Shown in pieces: positions 31,876 through 39,583 of a stretch of 64,000 nucleotides of DNA. The stretch covers positions 1,798,001 through 1,862,000 of the forward strand of contig NZ_CP066831.1 in the NCBI RefSeq assembly GCF_016598615.1. Reading direction: 5' to 3'. The notes beneath the pieces were generated by a model. It ran no database searches. It saw nothing but the letters and a program-made list of their open reading frames with translations, and was not told the DNA's origin. The position numbers were made by a program, and so were the translations under genes. How positions within the stretch are numbered: the first letter of the stretch is position 1; each line of letters opens with the position of its first letter. Origin of the DNA: Streptomyces liliifuscus. Lineage in GTDB: Bacteria; Actinomycetota; Actinomycetes; Streptomycetales; Streptomycetaceae.

Positions 31876-31894
31876 TGTCGATCATTGTTCGACA
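31876..31894. promoter_or_regulatory. Dyad upstream of ytfQ-like gene
   Basis: TGTCGA (31876-31881) and TCGACA (31889-31894) form a perfect inverted repeat with 7-bp spacing, 86 bp before the ytfQ-like start and just past the lacI-type stop. Possible operator for the upstream regulator; it does not resemble the site at 33214. Confidence 0.4.
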
Positions 31895-31946
31895 TATCGG
31901 CCATACGGATGCGGTGAAAATCGGCCGTCGGGTGCTGTGCGCGGTG

Positions 31947-32993
31947 TCAGGTGGGGGCTGCGCCCGGGTCCGCGGTGTACGGGAAAGTGCTTGCGCGGAC
32001 CACGAGTTGGGGCTCGATGGCGAACCGGGGTGTCCCGGCCGGGTCACGGCCCTCGATCAGGTCCAGGAGCAGGGCGATGCTCCGTTTGCCCACCGCCGAG
32101 AAGTCCTGCCGGACGGTGGTGAGCGGTGGGGCGAAGAACTCCGACTCCGGTATGTCGTCGAAGCCGACCACCGCGACGTCCTGGGGGGTGCGCACGCCCG
32201 CTTCCCGAAGGGCCCGCAACACCCCCAGTGCCATCTGGTCGTTGGCGACGAAGACCGCGGTCAGCCCCCTGCCCACCCAGCCGGCCAGTTCCTGGCCCGC
32301 CCGGTAGCCCGACAACGGACTCCAGTCCCCGCGCAGGGACATCGGCGGCTCGACACCGGCCTGTTCGAGGGTCGCCCGCCAGCCGGCGGCCCGGTCGGCC
32401 GCCTCCTGCCAGTCCTCGGGTCCGGCGAGATGCCAGACCGTACGGTGACCGGCGGCCAGCAGATGACCGGTGGCCAGCCGTGCACCCATGAGCTGGTCCA
32501 CGTTGACGCAGGGGATGCCCACGCCCGGTCCGCTGCCCACGGTCACCACCGGGAACGGGTGGCGGAGTTCGGCGAGGGCCTCGACCGCCGACCGCTGCGG
32601 GGCGATGGCGACCACTCCCTCCACCCCGCCCTCACTGAGGTGGTCCAGGGCTTCGGACAGCGCATCGACGGTCAGTTTGCGCAGACTGACCGTGGAGACG
32701 AGGTAGCCCTCGGCACGCGCCGCCTCCTCGAGTGCGAAGAGGGTGCTGGCGGGACCGTAGAGCGTCGTGTCGGAGGCGACGACACCCAGGGTCCGAGTGC
32801 GCCGGGTGACCAGGGCTCGTGCGGAGGAGTTGCGGCGGTAGCCCATTTCCTCGATCGCGTGCAGCACCCTGGCCCGAGTCTCGTCCCGCACGTTGGGGTG
32901 ATCCCCCAGAACACGGGAAACAGTCTGGTGGGACACGCCCGCCAGTCGCGCGACATCGGCCATGGTGGGCGGCCGAAGCTGCGATTGTGCCAT
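31947..32993 (-). CDS. LacI-family regulator of the Ytf-type transporter
   Basis: 348 residues. Helix-turn-helix at about 10-56 (TMADVARLAGVSHQTVSRVLGD), hinge SSARALVTRRTRTLG and sugar-sensing domain ending GFDDIPESEFFAPPLTTVRQDF. ATG 32993 has AAGGAGG seven bases upstream; the long N-terminal extension in the same frame lacks support. It lies just upstream of, and on the same strand as, the transport genes. A lac-operator-like palindrome lies 221 bp upstream of its start. Confidence 0.93.
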   Translation of the reverse strand: MAQSQLRPPTMADVARLAGVSHQTVSRVLGDHPNVRDETRARVLHAIEEMGYRRNSSARALVTRRTRTLGVVASDTTLYGPASTLFALEEAARAEGYLVSTVSLRKLTVDALSEALDHLSEGGVEGVVAIAPQRSAVEALAELRHPFPVVTVGSGPGVGIPCVNVDQLMGARLATGHLLAAGHRTVWHLAGPEDWQEAADRAAGWRATLEQAGVEPPMSLRGDWSPLSGYRAGQELAGWVGRGLTAVFVANDQMALGVLRALREAGVRTPQDVAVVGFDDIPESEFFAPPLTTVRQDFSAVGKRSIALLLDLIEGRDPAGTPRFAIEPQLVVRASTFPYTADPGAAPT

Positions 32994-33213
32994 GGCCGCA
33001 CCTCCTTGGCGGTCGTATACCGGAAGATTTCTGTGACACCCGTGGACGTCTCCGTGCGGAGGGGCCCGGCCCGCAACGACGGCAACCGGCCCGCCGCCGA
33101 GCCGGGTAACTCTCCGGGCGGGAGCTCCACGACTGGTGCCACGGAGGCGAGTTGGGGCGTCGCGAACGCCATGGTCGTACCTCCCTGGAAGTCGGCTGGT
33201 GATTGCGGAGGTC

Positions 33214-33231
33214 ATTGTGAGCGCTAACAAT
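33214..33231. promoter_or_regulatory. lac-operator-like palindrome
   Basis: ATTGTGAGCGCTAACAAT is a palindrome except for one base pair and is nearly the symmetric E. coli lac operator core. It is upstream of the LacI-type regulator of the Ytf-type transporter, a plausible autoregulatory site. Confidence 0.65.
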
Positions 33232-33340
33232 TCATGCCGGTCAAGAGGGTCGACAACAGGAGGACGTCACGTTTGAGTAACGCGGCGGAAGCACGCGGTG
33301 TCGGGCCGGCGGCCCACAACGCGGGTTCACGGCAAGGGTC

Positions 33341-33369
33341 TTGACGCGCTTCGGACACGGCTCTATTTT
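33341..33369 (+). promoter_or_regulatory. Candidate orphan sigma-70 promoter
   Basis: TTGACG (33341-33346) and TATTTT (33364-33369) are separated by exactly 17 bp. No gene follows on this strand before the antisense tRNA, so if active it makes a short non-coding RNA. Confidence 0.3.
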
Positions 33370-33495
33370 CGGCACCGAAACTTCGAACTACGAACGAAAT
33401 ATCGGACGTTGATGATGATCGGTTCCAGCCAGAGGCACTCACCCCTCCCCCGACGATGCTGAGCATCGGCACAACGCCCGCACGCGAACCCGCAC

Positions 33496-33539
33496 GCGAA
33501 AAGGGCCCTCACAGGCTCTCGCCTGCGAAGACCCTTCGC
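33496..33539 (-). terminator. Hairpin downstream of tRNA-Pro
   Basis: Inner stem CAGGC/GCCTG with loop TCTC (33512-33525) and an outer stem GCGAA(AA)GGG with CCCTTCGC (33496-33505 and 33532-33539). It lies immediately after the tRNA in its direction of transcription. Confidence 0.55.
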
Positions 33540-33543
33540 TCTG

Positions 33544-33617
<74 letters not shown>

Positions 33618-33774
33618 ATGCGCTTCGTCGCGGAGTTCCGCGTGAACACGCAGGTGAACCTTACCGTACGCGCCTGGTGACCGCGGCCGGCACGGCGCCC
33701 GTGCCCGGTGTCGGGACAGCGCCCGCGACCGGTGTCACTGGAGCATCCCGTCGCGCGGCGCTCGCCCGGGCCGG

Positions 33775-34653
33775 TCAGTCGACGAACAGGCCCCGTGCGG
33801 CCGCCCGTGTGTCGAACTCCTCCAGGCGGGCCTGGGCGTCGGGCAGGGCGTCGCACATCGCTTCCAGGAGGACCTGGCCGAGGAGCATGGGGGCGCTCAC
33901 CGTGTCGAAGACCAGGTCGGTGCCGACGGCGGCCGGCAGGAGCAGGTCGCTGTGGGCGGCCACCGGGGCGAAGGTGCCGTCGGCGATCGTCACGACGGTC
34001 AGTCCCGTCGCGCGGGCGTGGTCGAGCGCGGCGAGGAGTTCGGCCGGGTGGCGCGGCAGGGCGAAGCACATGAGGGCGCTCGCTCCGGCGTTCTTGGCCA
34101 TGTCGATGCGGTCGGCGAGGCGTGAGCCTCCCTCGTCGAGCAGACGTACGTCCGGGTGGACCTTGGCCGCGAAGTAGGCGAAGCCTCGGGCCTGGGCCGC
34201 GGAGGCACGCAGTCCGAGCACGGGCAGGGGCCGCGAGGCGGCGAGCAGCCGTCCCGCGCGTTCCACGGGTCCCGCGTCGGCGAGCAGGGACGCGAGTTGG
34301 AGCAGATGGTGGATCTCGGCCCGTACCGCCTGCTGGTAGGGGTTGGCCGGCCGCGCGTCCACGGTCGGCCCGGCGGGTGCCACGTCCCGCAGGTGCCTGC
34401 GCAGGGCCGGGTATCCGTCGAAGCCGAGGGCGACCGCGAAGCGGGTCACCGACGGCTGGCTCACCCCGGCCAGTTGAGCCAGTTCCACGCTCGACAAGAA
34501 GGGTGCGGCGGCTGTCTGCCGGACCAGACAGTGGGCGATACGGCGCTGTGTGGGCGTCAGCCGGCGCCCCTCGAACAGCTGGTGCAGCCGCGCGGGCTCG
34601 ACGGCCCCCTGGGGCGCGCCGGCCCCGACGCCGGTCCCGTCCGTGTCGGTCAC
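33775..34653 (-). CDS. RpiR/MurR-family regulator
   Basis: 292 residues. N-terminal RpiR helix-turn-helix (about 30-80, LSSVELAQLAGVSQPSVTRFAVALGFDGYPALRRHL region) and a C-terminal SIS-like domain (about 125-280; VLGLRASAAQARGFAYFAAKV, and LMCFALPRHPAELLAALDHA). SIS domains usually bind phosphosugars, but RpiR proteins also regulate amine and amino-acid use. The GTG start has GGAAGGGGG upstream. It is downstream of the Opu-type transporter operon, separated by a terminator, and is the likely regulator of this cluster. Confidence 0.88.
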   Translation of the reverse strand: MTDTDGTGVGAGAPQGAVEPARLHQLFEGRRLTPTQRRIAHCLVRQTAAAPFLSSVELAQLAGVSQPSVTRFAVALGFDGYPALRRHLRDVAPAGPTVDARPANPYQQAVRAEIHHLLQLASLLADAGPVERAGRLLAASRPLPVLGLRASAAQARGFAYFAAKVHPDVRLLDEGGSRLADRIDMAKNAGASALMCFALPRHPAELLAALDHARATGLTVVTIADGTFAPVAAHSDLLLPAAVGTDLVFDTVSAPMLLGQVLLEAMCDALPDAQARLEEFDTRAAARGLFVD

Positions 34654-34753
34654 CTTGGTCCCCCTTCCTGCCGCGGACTCGTCACGGGCCCTGCCTGACT
34701 CCTTGCCGGCGTGCCGGGCCTTCGCCAGGCGTGCCGGCTCTTCGCCCGGCGGG

Positions 34754-34786
34754 CCGGACCTTCCGCTATCGGTGTGGAAGGTCCGG
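34754..34786. terminator. Terminator after the Opu-type binding-protein gene
   Basis: CCGGACCTTCC (34754-34764) pairs with GGAAGGTCCGG (34776-34786) around an 11-nt loop, 14 bp past the stop of the leftward binding-protein gene. Confidence 0.8.
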
Positions 34787-34799
34787 GCGGCCGTCGGTG

Positions 34800-35735
34800 T
34801 CAGCCGGCGAGGCCGGCGTTCGTCAGCCATTCCTTGGCGACGTCGGAGGCGTCCTCCTTGTCATTGACGAGCTTCTTCATCATCTCCAGCAGGTCCTCGG
34901 TGGTGAGCTTGGCCGAGAGGGCGTTGAGGGCCGCCTTGGCCTTGTCGTCGACCGCGGACTTGTAGACGAGGGGGGTGACGTTCTGCGAGGAGAAGAGGTT
35001 CTTCGGGTCCTCCAGAACGACCAGCTTGTCCTCGACGATGGCGGGGTCGGTCGTGTACAGGTTGGCGGCCTGCACCTTGTTGTCCTTCAGCAGCTTCAGC
35101 AGGGTGCTCTGGGCACCCGCGTCCAGCGGCTGGAACTTCCCGAACTCGACGCCGTAGACCGTCTTCAGACCGACACCGCCCTGCGTGCGGGTCTTGAACT
35201 CCGAACCGGCACCGATGGTCATGTCCTTCGCGACCGGCTTCAGGTCCGCCAGGGTCTTGAGGTTGTGCTTGGCCGCGGTCTCGGCGGTGACCGTGACCGA
35301 GTCCTTGTCCTCGGCCGCGGCGGAGTCGAGTATCTCCACGGACTTCGGGAGCTTCGCCTTCAGCTCCGCGTTGATCTCCTCCGTGCTGGTGGCGGTGCTC
35401 TTCTTGTCGACCGCGACGGACAGCAGCGCGCCGTTGTACTCGGGGAAGACACCGATGCCGCCCTTGACCACCTGGTCGTAGTACACCTCGCGGGCTCCGA
35501 TGTCGAACTTGCGGGTCACTTTCAGGCCCTTGTCCTCCAGGGCCTGGGCGTAGATCTCGGCGAGGAGCTGGTTCTCGGGGAAGTTCGCCGAGCCGACGAC
35601 GATGGATTTGCCGCCTCCGCTGTCCTCGCTGCCGCCCGACAGCGGGTTGTCGTCGCTGTCGCCGCCCCCTCCGCAGGCGGTCAGGGCGAACGTGGTGATG
35701 AGGCCGAACGCGGTGGCGCGGACGATGGCTTTCAT
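34800..35735 (-). CDS. Quaternary-amine-type ABC transporter binding lipoprotein (OpuBC/ProX/EgtU class)
   Basis: 311 residues. Signal peptide with lipobox LTAC (about residues 18-21), a Gly/Asp/Ser linker, then the osmoprotectant-binding fold: SIVVGSANFPENQLLAEIYAQ, FPEYNGALLSV and LYTTDPAIVEDKLVVLEDP. Family members bind glycine betaine, choline, carnitine or the betaine ergothioneine. AAAGGAA precedes the ATG. Last gene of the leftward transporter operon. The divergent enzymes argue for a catabolic rather than purely osmotic role. Confidence 0.9.
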   Translation of the reverse strand: MKAIVRATAFGLITTFALTACGGGGDSDDNPLSGGSEDSGGGKSIVVGSANFPENQLLAEIYAQALEDKGLKVTRKFDIGAREVYYDQVVKGGIGVFPEYNGALLSVAVDKKSTATSTEEINAELKAKLPKSVEILDSAAAEDKDSVTVTAETAAKHNLKTLADLKPVAKDMTIGAGSEFKTRTQGGVGLKTVYGVEFGKFQPLDAGAQSTLLKLLKDNKVQAANLYTTDPAIVEDKLVVLEDPKNLFSSQNVTPLVYKSAVDDKAKAALNALSAKLTTEDLLEMMKKLVNDKEDASDVAKEWLTNAGLAG

Positions 35736-35754
35736 GGGTGTTTCCTTTCTTGTG

Positions 35755-35850
35755 AGCCCTCAGAGGAGCTCTCCGGGCCTTCAAGAGCTCCCGGGGCCTT
35801 CAGGAGCGTGGGAGTTCGGGAATTCAGGAACTCTGGAAATCAGGACTTGG
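35755..35850. repeat. Degenerate tandem repeat after a permease stop codon
   Basis: Five uneven units, each opening with a TCA-containing block: CCTCAGAGGAGCTC, CCTTCAAGAGCTC, CCTTCAGGAGCG, TTCAGGAACTC and ATCAGGACT. The last contains the permease's real TGA stop (TCA at 35840-35842). It occupies the gap before the binding-protein gene. Confidence 0.6.
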
Positions 35851-36529
35851 TCGCCGAGGGCTGGAGCCCCGGCGAGACGACGACGCGCCGCAGCGCGGTG
35901 AAGACGGCCTGGACGACGAGCGCCAGCATGACGACGACGGCGGAGCCGCCGATGACCAGTTCGTAGTTGTTGCGGGCGAGTCCGTCGACGATGAAGCGCC
36001 CCAGACCGCCGAGACCGGGGTACGCGGCGACGGTCGCCGTGGCCACGACCTGGATCGCGGCGACCCGCAGCCCGAGCAGGATCAGCGGCAGCGCCATCGG
36101 CACCTCGACCTTCAGCAGGACCTCCCAGCCGGTCATGCCCATCCCGCGCGCCGCGTCCCTGGTGTCGGGGTCCACGCCGCGTACGCCCTCGAAGGTGTTG
36201 ATGAGGATCGGCGGGACCGCCAGCGCGACCAGGGCGACCAGCACCGGCGTGGTGCTCAGCCCGGCGACCGTGACGACGAGGACGACCAGACCGAAGGTGG
36301 GGATGGCCCGCGCGAGGTTCGCCACGCTCGCGACGGCGAACGCGCCCCGGCCGGTGTGCCCGACCAGCAGTCCGAACGTCAGCCCGATCAGGGTGGCGAA
36401 CACCAGTGAGATGCCGCTGTACGTCAGATGCTCCGCGAGCCGGTTCGGGATGCCGTCGTCCCCGCGCCACTGCTGGGACGACGTCAGCCAGTCGCCCACC
36501 AGCTCGATCTGGTTCAGGAAGTCGTTCAC
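35840..36529 (-). CDS. Opu-type ABC transporter permease 2
   Basis: 229 residues with about five hydrophobic helices; the EAA-like loop reads DAARGMGMTGWEVLLKVEVP. Typical partner permease of a betaine/choline importer. The GTG overlaps the stop of permease 1 and has GGAAGGGGG eight bases upstream. Confidence 0.88.
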   Translation of the reverse strand: MNDFLNQIELVGDWLTSSQQWRGDDGIPNRLAEHLTYSGISLVFATLIGLTFGLLVGHTGRGAFAVASVANLARAIPTFGLVVLVVTVAGLSTTPVLVALVALAVPPILINTFEGVRGVDPDTRDAARGMGMTGWEVLLKVEVPMALPLILLGLRVAAIQVVATATVAAYPGLGGLGRFIVDGLARNNYELVIGGSAVVVMLALVVQAVFTALRRVVVSPGLQPSATKS

Positions 36530-37191
36530 GCCGTCGCCCCCTTCCCACGCGCCCATGGTGTGAGCAGCCGCTGTGCCAGCACGAGCAGTGCGTCGGTGAC
36601 GAGGGCCAGCAGCATGATCAGTACGGTCGCGGTGATGATCGGGGTCGGGAAGTCGAGCTGGAGTCCCCGGGTGATGTAGTAACCGAGGCCGCCCTGTCCG
36701 ATCAGCTGCCCCACGGCGACGAGGCTGATGGACGAGACGGCGGCGACCCGGACGCCGGCCACGACGACGGGTACGGCGATCGGCAGCTCGACCTGGACGA
36801 CACGGCGTACCGTGCTGAATCCCATGGCGGTGGCCGCCTGCCGTACCGGTTCGGGGACCGAGGCCAGTCCGTCCACGACGTTGGGTATGAGCACCGACAG
36901 TGTGTAGAGCGTCAGCGGGATCATGACCGTGCGTTCGGTCAGCCCCGTGTAGCGCACGAAGATCATGAACAGGGCCAGCGACGGGATCGAGTACAGCACG
37001 TTGGCCGCGGTCAGGGTCGGCGGGTAGATCCACCGCCAGCGGTGGCAGAGGATGCCGAGTGGCACGGAGATGAGCAGTCCGAAGAGCACCGGCAGGAGTC
37101 CGAGCCGCAGATGGACGCCGGTGTAGTCGGCCAGCTCGCCGATGTGATCGCCGATCCAGTCCCAGCGTATGAGGGGTTCGTCGTCTCTCAT
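36526..37191 (-). CDS. Opu-type ABC transporter permease 1
   Basis: 221 residues, OpuBB class: LLPVLFGLLISVPLGIL, VLYSIPSLALFMIFV, and EAA-like loop QAATAMGFSTVRRVVQVELP, then GQGGLGYYITRGLQ. The ATG overlaps the ATPase stop (ATGA), which fixes the start. Confidence 0.9.
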   Translation of the reverse strand: MRDDEPLIRWDWIGDHIGELADYTGVHLRLGLLPVLFGLLISVPLGILCHRWRWIYPPTLTAANVLYSIPSLALFMIFVRYTGLTERTVMIPLTLYTLSVLIPNVVDGLASVPEPVRQAATAMGFSTVRRVVQVELPIAVPVVVAGVRVAAVSSISLVAVGQLIGQGGLGYYITRGLQLDFPTPIITATVLIMLLALVTDALLVLAQRLLTPWARGKGATA

Positions 37192-38453
37192 CGCCCATCA
37201 CCGCCCGCGCCCGCGCTGTCGGCGGAGTCGCTGCCGCTTCCCTTGTCACCCTTGGCGACCTGCACCTTGGACACCGCGTCCTCGGCGGTCGCCACGTCGG
37301 CCGACTCGCCGCCCGCCGGGGACTCCTCGGCCGTGCTCTTCTCGACCGCCGCGTCGCCGACAGCGCCGTCCCCGGTCATCGCCGCGGACAGCTCGTACGC
37401 GTCCGCGACCCCGACTACCGCGCCCTGGGGGTCCACGCCCACCGCGAGCCGGGACGGGGACAGCAGGGCCGCGTCGAGGGCGGCCCGGGCCGAGTCGCCG
37501 GCCAGGCTGAACGTGTGGCCGAGCGGGGTCAGCGCGGCGTCCGCGAGGGTGCCGCCGTTCGGCAGATCGGCGACCGCGGCCCAGCCGAGCGGCCGACGGT
37601 CCCCGTCGACGACGAGCACCCAGGGTTCGCTCGCGGCCCGGGCCCGGGCCACCGGGGAGTCGGCCGGCAGGACCAGCCCCTCCCGCAGCGGCAGATCGGC
37701 CGCCTTGACGAAGGACAGTCGGCGGATGCCACGGTCCTGGCCGACGAAATCGGCCACGAAGTCGTCGGCGGGATGCGCGAGCAGCCGCTCCGGGGTGTCG
37801 AACTGCGCGAGCTTGCCCCCGGTGCGGAGCACCGCGATGTGGTCGCCGAGCTTGATCGCCTCGTCGATGTCATGGGTGACGAAGACGATCGTCTTGTTCA
37901 GTTCCTTCTGCAGCCGGATGAACTCCGCCTGCAGCTCCCCCCGGACGATGGGGTCGACCGCGCTGAACGGCTCGTCCATCAGCAGCACCGGCGGGTCCGC
38001 GCCCAGCGCCCTGGCCACCCCGACACGCTGCTGCTGTCCGCCGGAGAGCTGGTACGGATAGCGCTTGGCCATGGCGGCCGGCAGCCCCACGAGCTCCAGC
38101 AGCTCCGCCGCCCGCGAGCGCGCCTTCTTCTTGCCCCAGCCGAGCAGCAGCGGCACGGTCGCTATGTTGTCCAGCACCGTGCGGTGCGGGAACAGCCCCG
38201 CGTGCTGGATCACATAGCCGATGCCCCGGCGCAGCTCCGGGGCGGCGATCTCCCGGATGTTCTGGCCGCGCAGGCTCACCGTGCCGGCCGTCGGCTCCAC
38301 CATGCGGTTGACCATGCGCAGAGTCGTGGTCTTGCCGCAGCCGGAAGGGCCGACCAGGACCGTGATGCCGCCCTCCGCCAACTCCAGCGACAGCTCGTCC
38401 ACGGCTGTCGTGCCGTTGGGATAGTTTTTGCTCACCGCGTCGAATCTGATCAA
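37188..38453 (-). CDS. Opu-type ABC transporter ATPase with CBS-like C-terminus
   Basis: 421 residues. Walker A GPSGCGKTTT, Q-loop YVIQHAGLFPHRTV, signature LSGGQQQRVGVARAL, Walker B VLLMDEPFSAVD, switch FVTHDIDEA. Residues about 245-365 form a CBS-pair-like region (such domains sense ionic strength or nucleotides in OpuA), followed by an unusual acidic Ser/Asp/Gly tail (about 370-421). The start is TTG at 38453, with AAGGGG five bases upstream. First gene of the leftward operon, 120 bp from the divergent enzyme operon. Confidence 0.9.
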   Translation of the reverse strand: MIRFDAVSKNYPNGTTAVDELSLELAEGGITVLVGPSGCGKTTTLRMVNRMVEPTAGTVSLRGQNIREIAAPELRRGIGYVIQHAGLFPHRTVLDNIATVPLLLGWGKKKARSRAAELLELVGLPAAMAKRYPYQLSGGQQQRVGVARALGADPPVLLMDEPFSAVDPIVRGELQAEFIRLQKELNKTIVFVTHDIDEAIKLGDHIAVLRTGGKLAQFDTPERLLAHPADDFVADFVGQDRGIRRLSFVKAADLPLREGLVLPADSPVARARAASEPWVLVVDGDRRPLGWAAVADLPNGGTLADAALTPLGHTFSLAGDSARAALDAALLSPSRLAVGVDPQGAVVGVADAYELSAAMTGDGAVGDAAVEKSTAEESPAGGESADVATAEDAVSKVQVAKGDKGSGSDSADSAGAGGDGR

Positions 38454-38470
38454 AGCTGCCCCTTACCCGA

Positions 38471-38488
38471 CTGCATATGGTCATGCAG
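38471..38488. promoter_or_regulatory. Dyad between the divergent transporter and enzyme operons
   Basis: CTGCAT (38471-38476) and ATGCAG (38483-38488) form a perfect inverted repeat with 6-bp spacing, immediately upstream of the TTG start of the ATPase gene. Candidate operator for the RpiR-type regulator. Confidence 0.45.
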
Positions 38489-38572
38489 AGTTGTGTGTGG
38501 CTGAATTACAGTCAATCCCCTTTTGTAAACGGGACGTTACGTTCGTCCGAAGAAAGTGAAAGGGTGCCCGGA

Positions 38573-39583
38573 ATGCAGGCGTTTGACCCGGTTTGGTTCA
38601 CGTTCCTGAACGGCTCGGACATCGAACAGCTCGAACTTGACGACACCGAGGTGCTCGACGCCGTCGAGCAGGGGCTGCGTGCTCAGGGCCGCGGGGAGAC
38701 GGTCATCGAACCACGGGTCCACCTCACGCCCGATCCCTCGTTCAACGGCCATTTCAACGTCCTGCGCGGCTATATCGCGCCACTGGGGCTGGCCGGAGTC
38801 AAGATTGTGGGCGACTACGTCGGCAACTACAAGGCCGGGCTGCCCTCCGAGATGGCGCTGCTCAACCTCTTCGACCCGCGTACGGGCATGCCGGTGGCGG
38901 TGGTCGACGCCACGGCCATCACCGAGATGCGCACCGGTGCGCTCACCGCGCTCGGGGCGCGGGAGCTGGCCCGCCCCGGCTCCAAGGTGCTGGGGCACAT
39001 CGGCGCCCGCGCCACCTCGTACTGGAACGTCCGCCTGCTCGACCGGATCTTCGACTTCGACGAGATACGTGTCCACTCGCGCCGTCCGGAGAGCCGTGAG
39101 GCCTTCGCCGAGCGGCTGGAGCGCGATCTCGGCAAGCCCGTGACCGTCACGGACGACTGGAAGTCGTGCGTCGAGGGCGCGGACATCGTCGTGGAGGCGT
39201 CCCGGCTGGAACGGCCCGAGCCCCTGCTCAAGACGGAGTGGATCGCTCCGGGAGCGCTTGTCGTACCGTACGGAACGATGAGCGCGGTCGAACTCTCCCT
39301 CACCGACATCATGGACAAGGTCGTCGTCGACGACTGGGGCCAGTGCCGGTCCGGGCCGTTCGGTGCCCTGCGCGCGCATGTCGAGTCGGGGCGGCTCAGC
39401 GAGGAGACCCTGTACGGGGAGCTGTGCGAGATCGTCGTCGGCGACAAGCCCGGCCGTGAGCGCGACGACGAGACCATCCTGTTCTGGCATCGCGGCCTCT
39501 CGTTGTCCGACATCGCGCTGGGCGCGGCCATGCTCAAGAAGGCCGAAGAGCGTGGCCTCGGGCAGAACCTGCGGTTCTCATGA
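38573..39583 (+). CDS. Ornithine cyclodeaminase / mu-crystallin family protein
   Basis: 336 residues. NAD(P)-dependent family that includes ornithine cyclodeaminase, alanine dehydrogenase, ketimine reductase and tauropine-like enzymes. Motifs: TEMRTGALTALGARELA with the catalytic Arg region, and the dinucleotide loop VLGHIGARATSYWNVR, which lacks the canonical GxGxQ spacing. The substrate is therefore uncertain. ATG 38573 is chosen because AAAGG lies nine bases upstream; a GTG nine bases earlier is possible. First gene of a four-gene operon; its stop overlaps the lyase gene (ATGA). Confidence 0.85.
   Translation: MQAFDPVWFTFLNGSDIEQLELDDTEVLDAVEQGLRAQGRGETVIEPRVHLTPDPSFNGHFNVLRGYIAPLGLAGVKIVGDYVGNYKAGLPSEMALLNLFDPRTGMPVAVVDATAITEMRTGALTALGARELARPGSKVLGHIGARATSYWNVRLLDRIFDFDEIRVHSRRPESREAFAERLERDLGKPVTVTDDWKSCVEGADIVVEASRLERPEPLLKTEWIAPGALVVPYGTMSAVELSLTDIMDKVVVDDWGQCRSGPFGALRAHVESGRLSEETLYGELCEIVVGDKPGRERDDETILFWHRGLSLSDIALGAAMLKKAEERGLGQNLRFS

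Larger units (their letters stand above)
32994..33543. other. 550-bp stretch without a convincing gene between lacI and tRNA-Pro
   Basis: Holds the lac-operator-like palindrome (33214-33231), a candidate rightward promoter (33341-33369), dyads TTCGGCACCGAA (near 33368-33379) and CGATGCT/AGCATCG (near 33454-33468), and the tRNA terminator (33496-33539). An ORF begins at 33172 with a good GGGAGG site and runs out of frame into the lacI gene; it is described in the findings. Confidence 0.5.

Noticed and set aside
31068..33227. 719-residue plus-strand ORF
   Set aside because: Antisense shadow spanning the binding-protein and lacI genes.
33214..33231. lac operator from cloning-vector contamination
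   Set aside because: The flanks are high-GC host sequence with no lacZ or vector motif, and the site sits in a sensible regulatory position.
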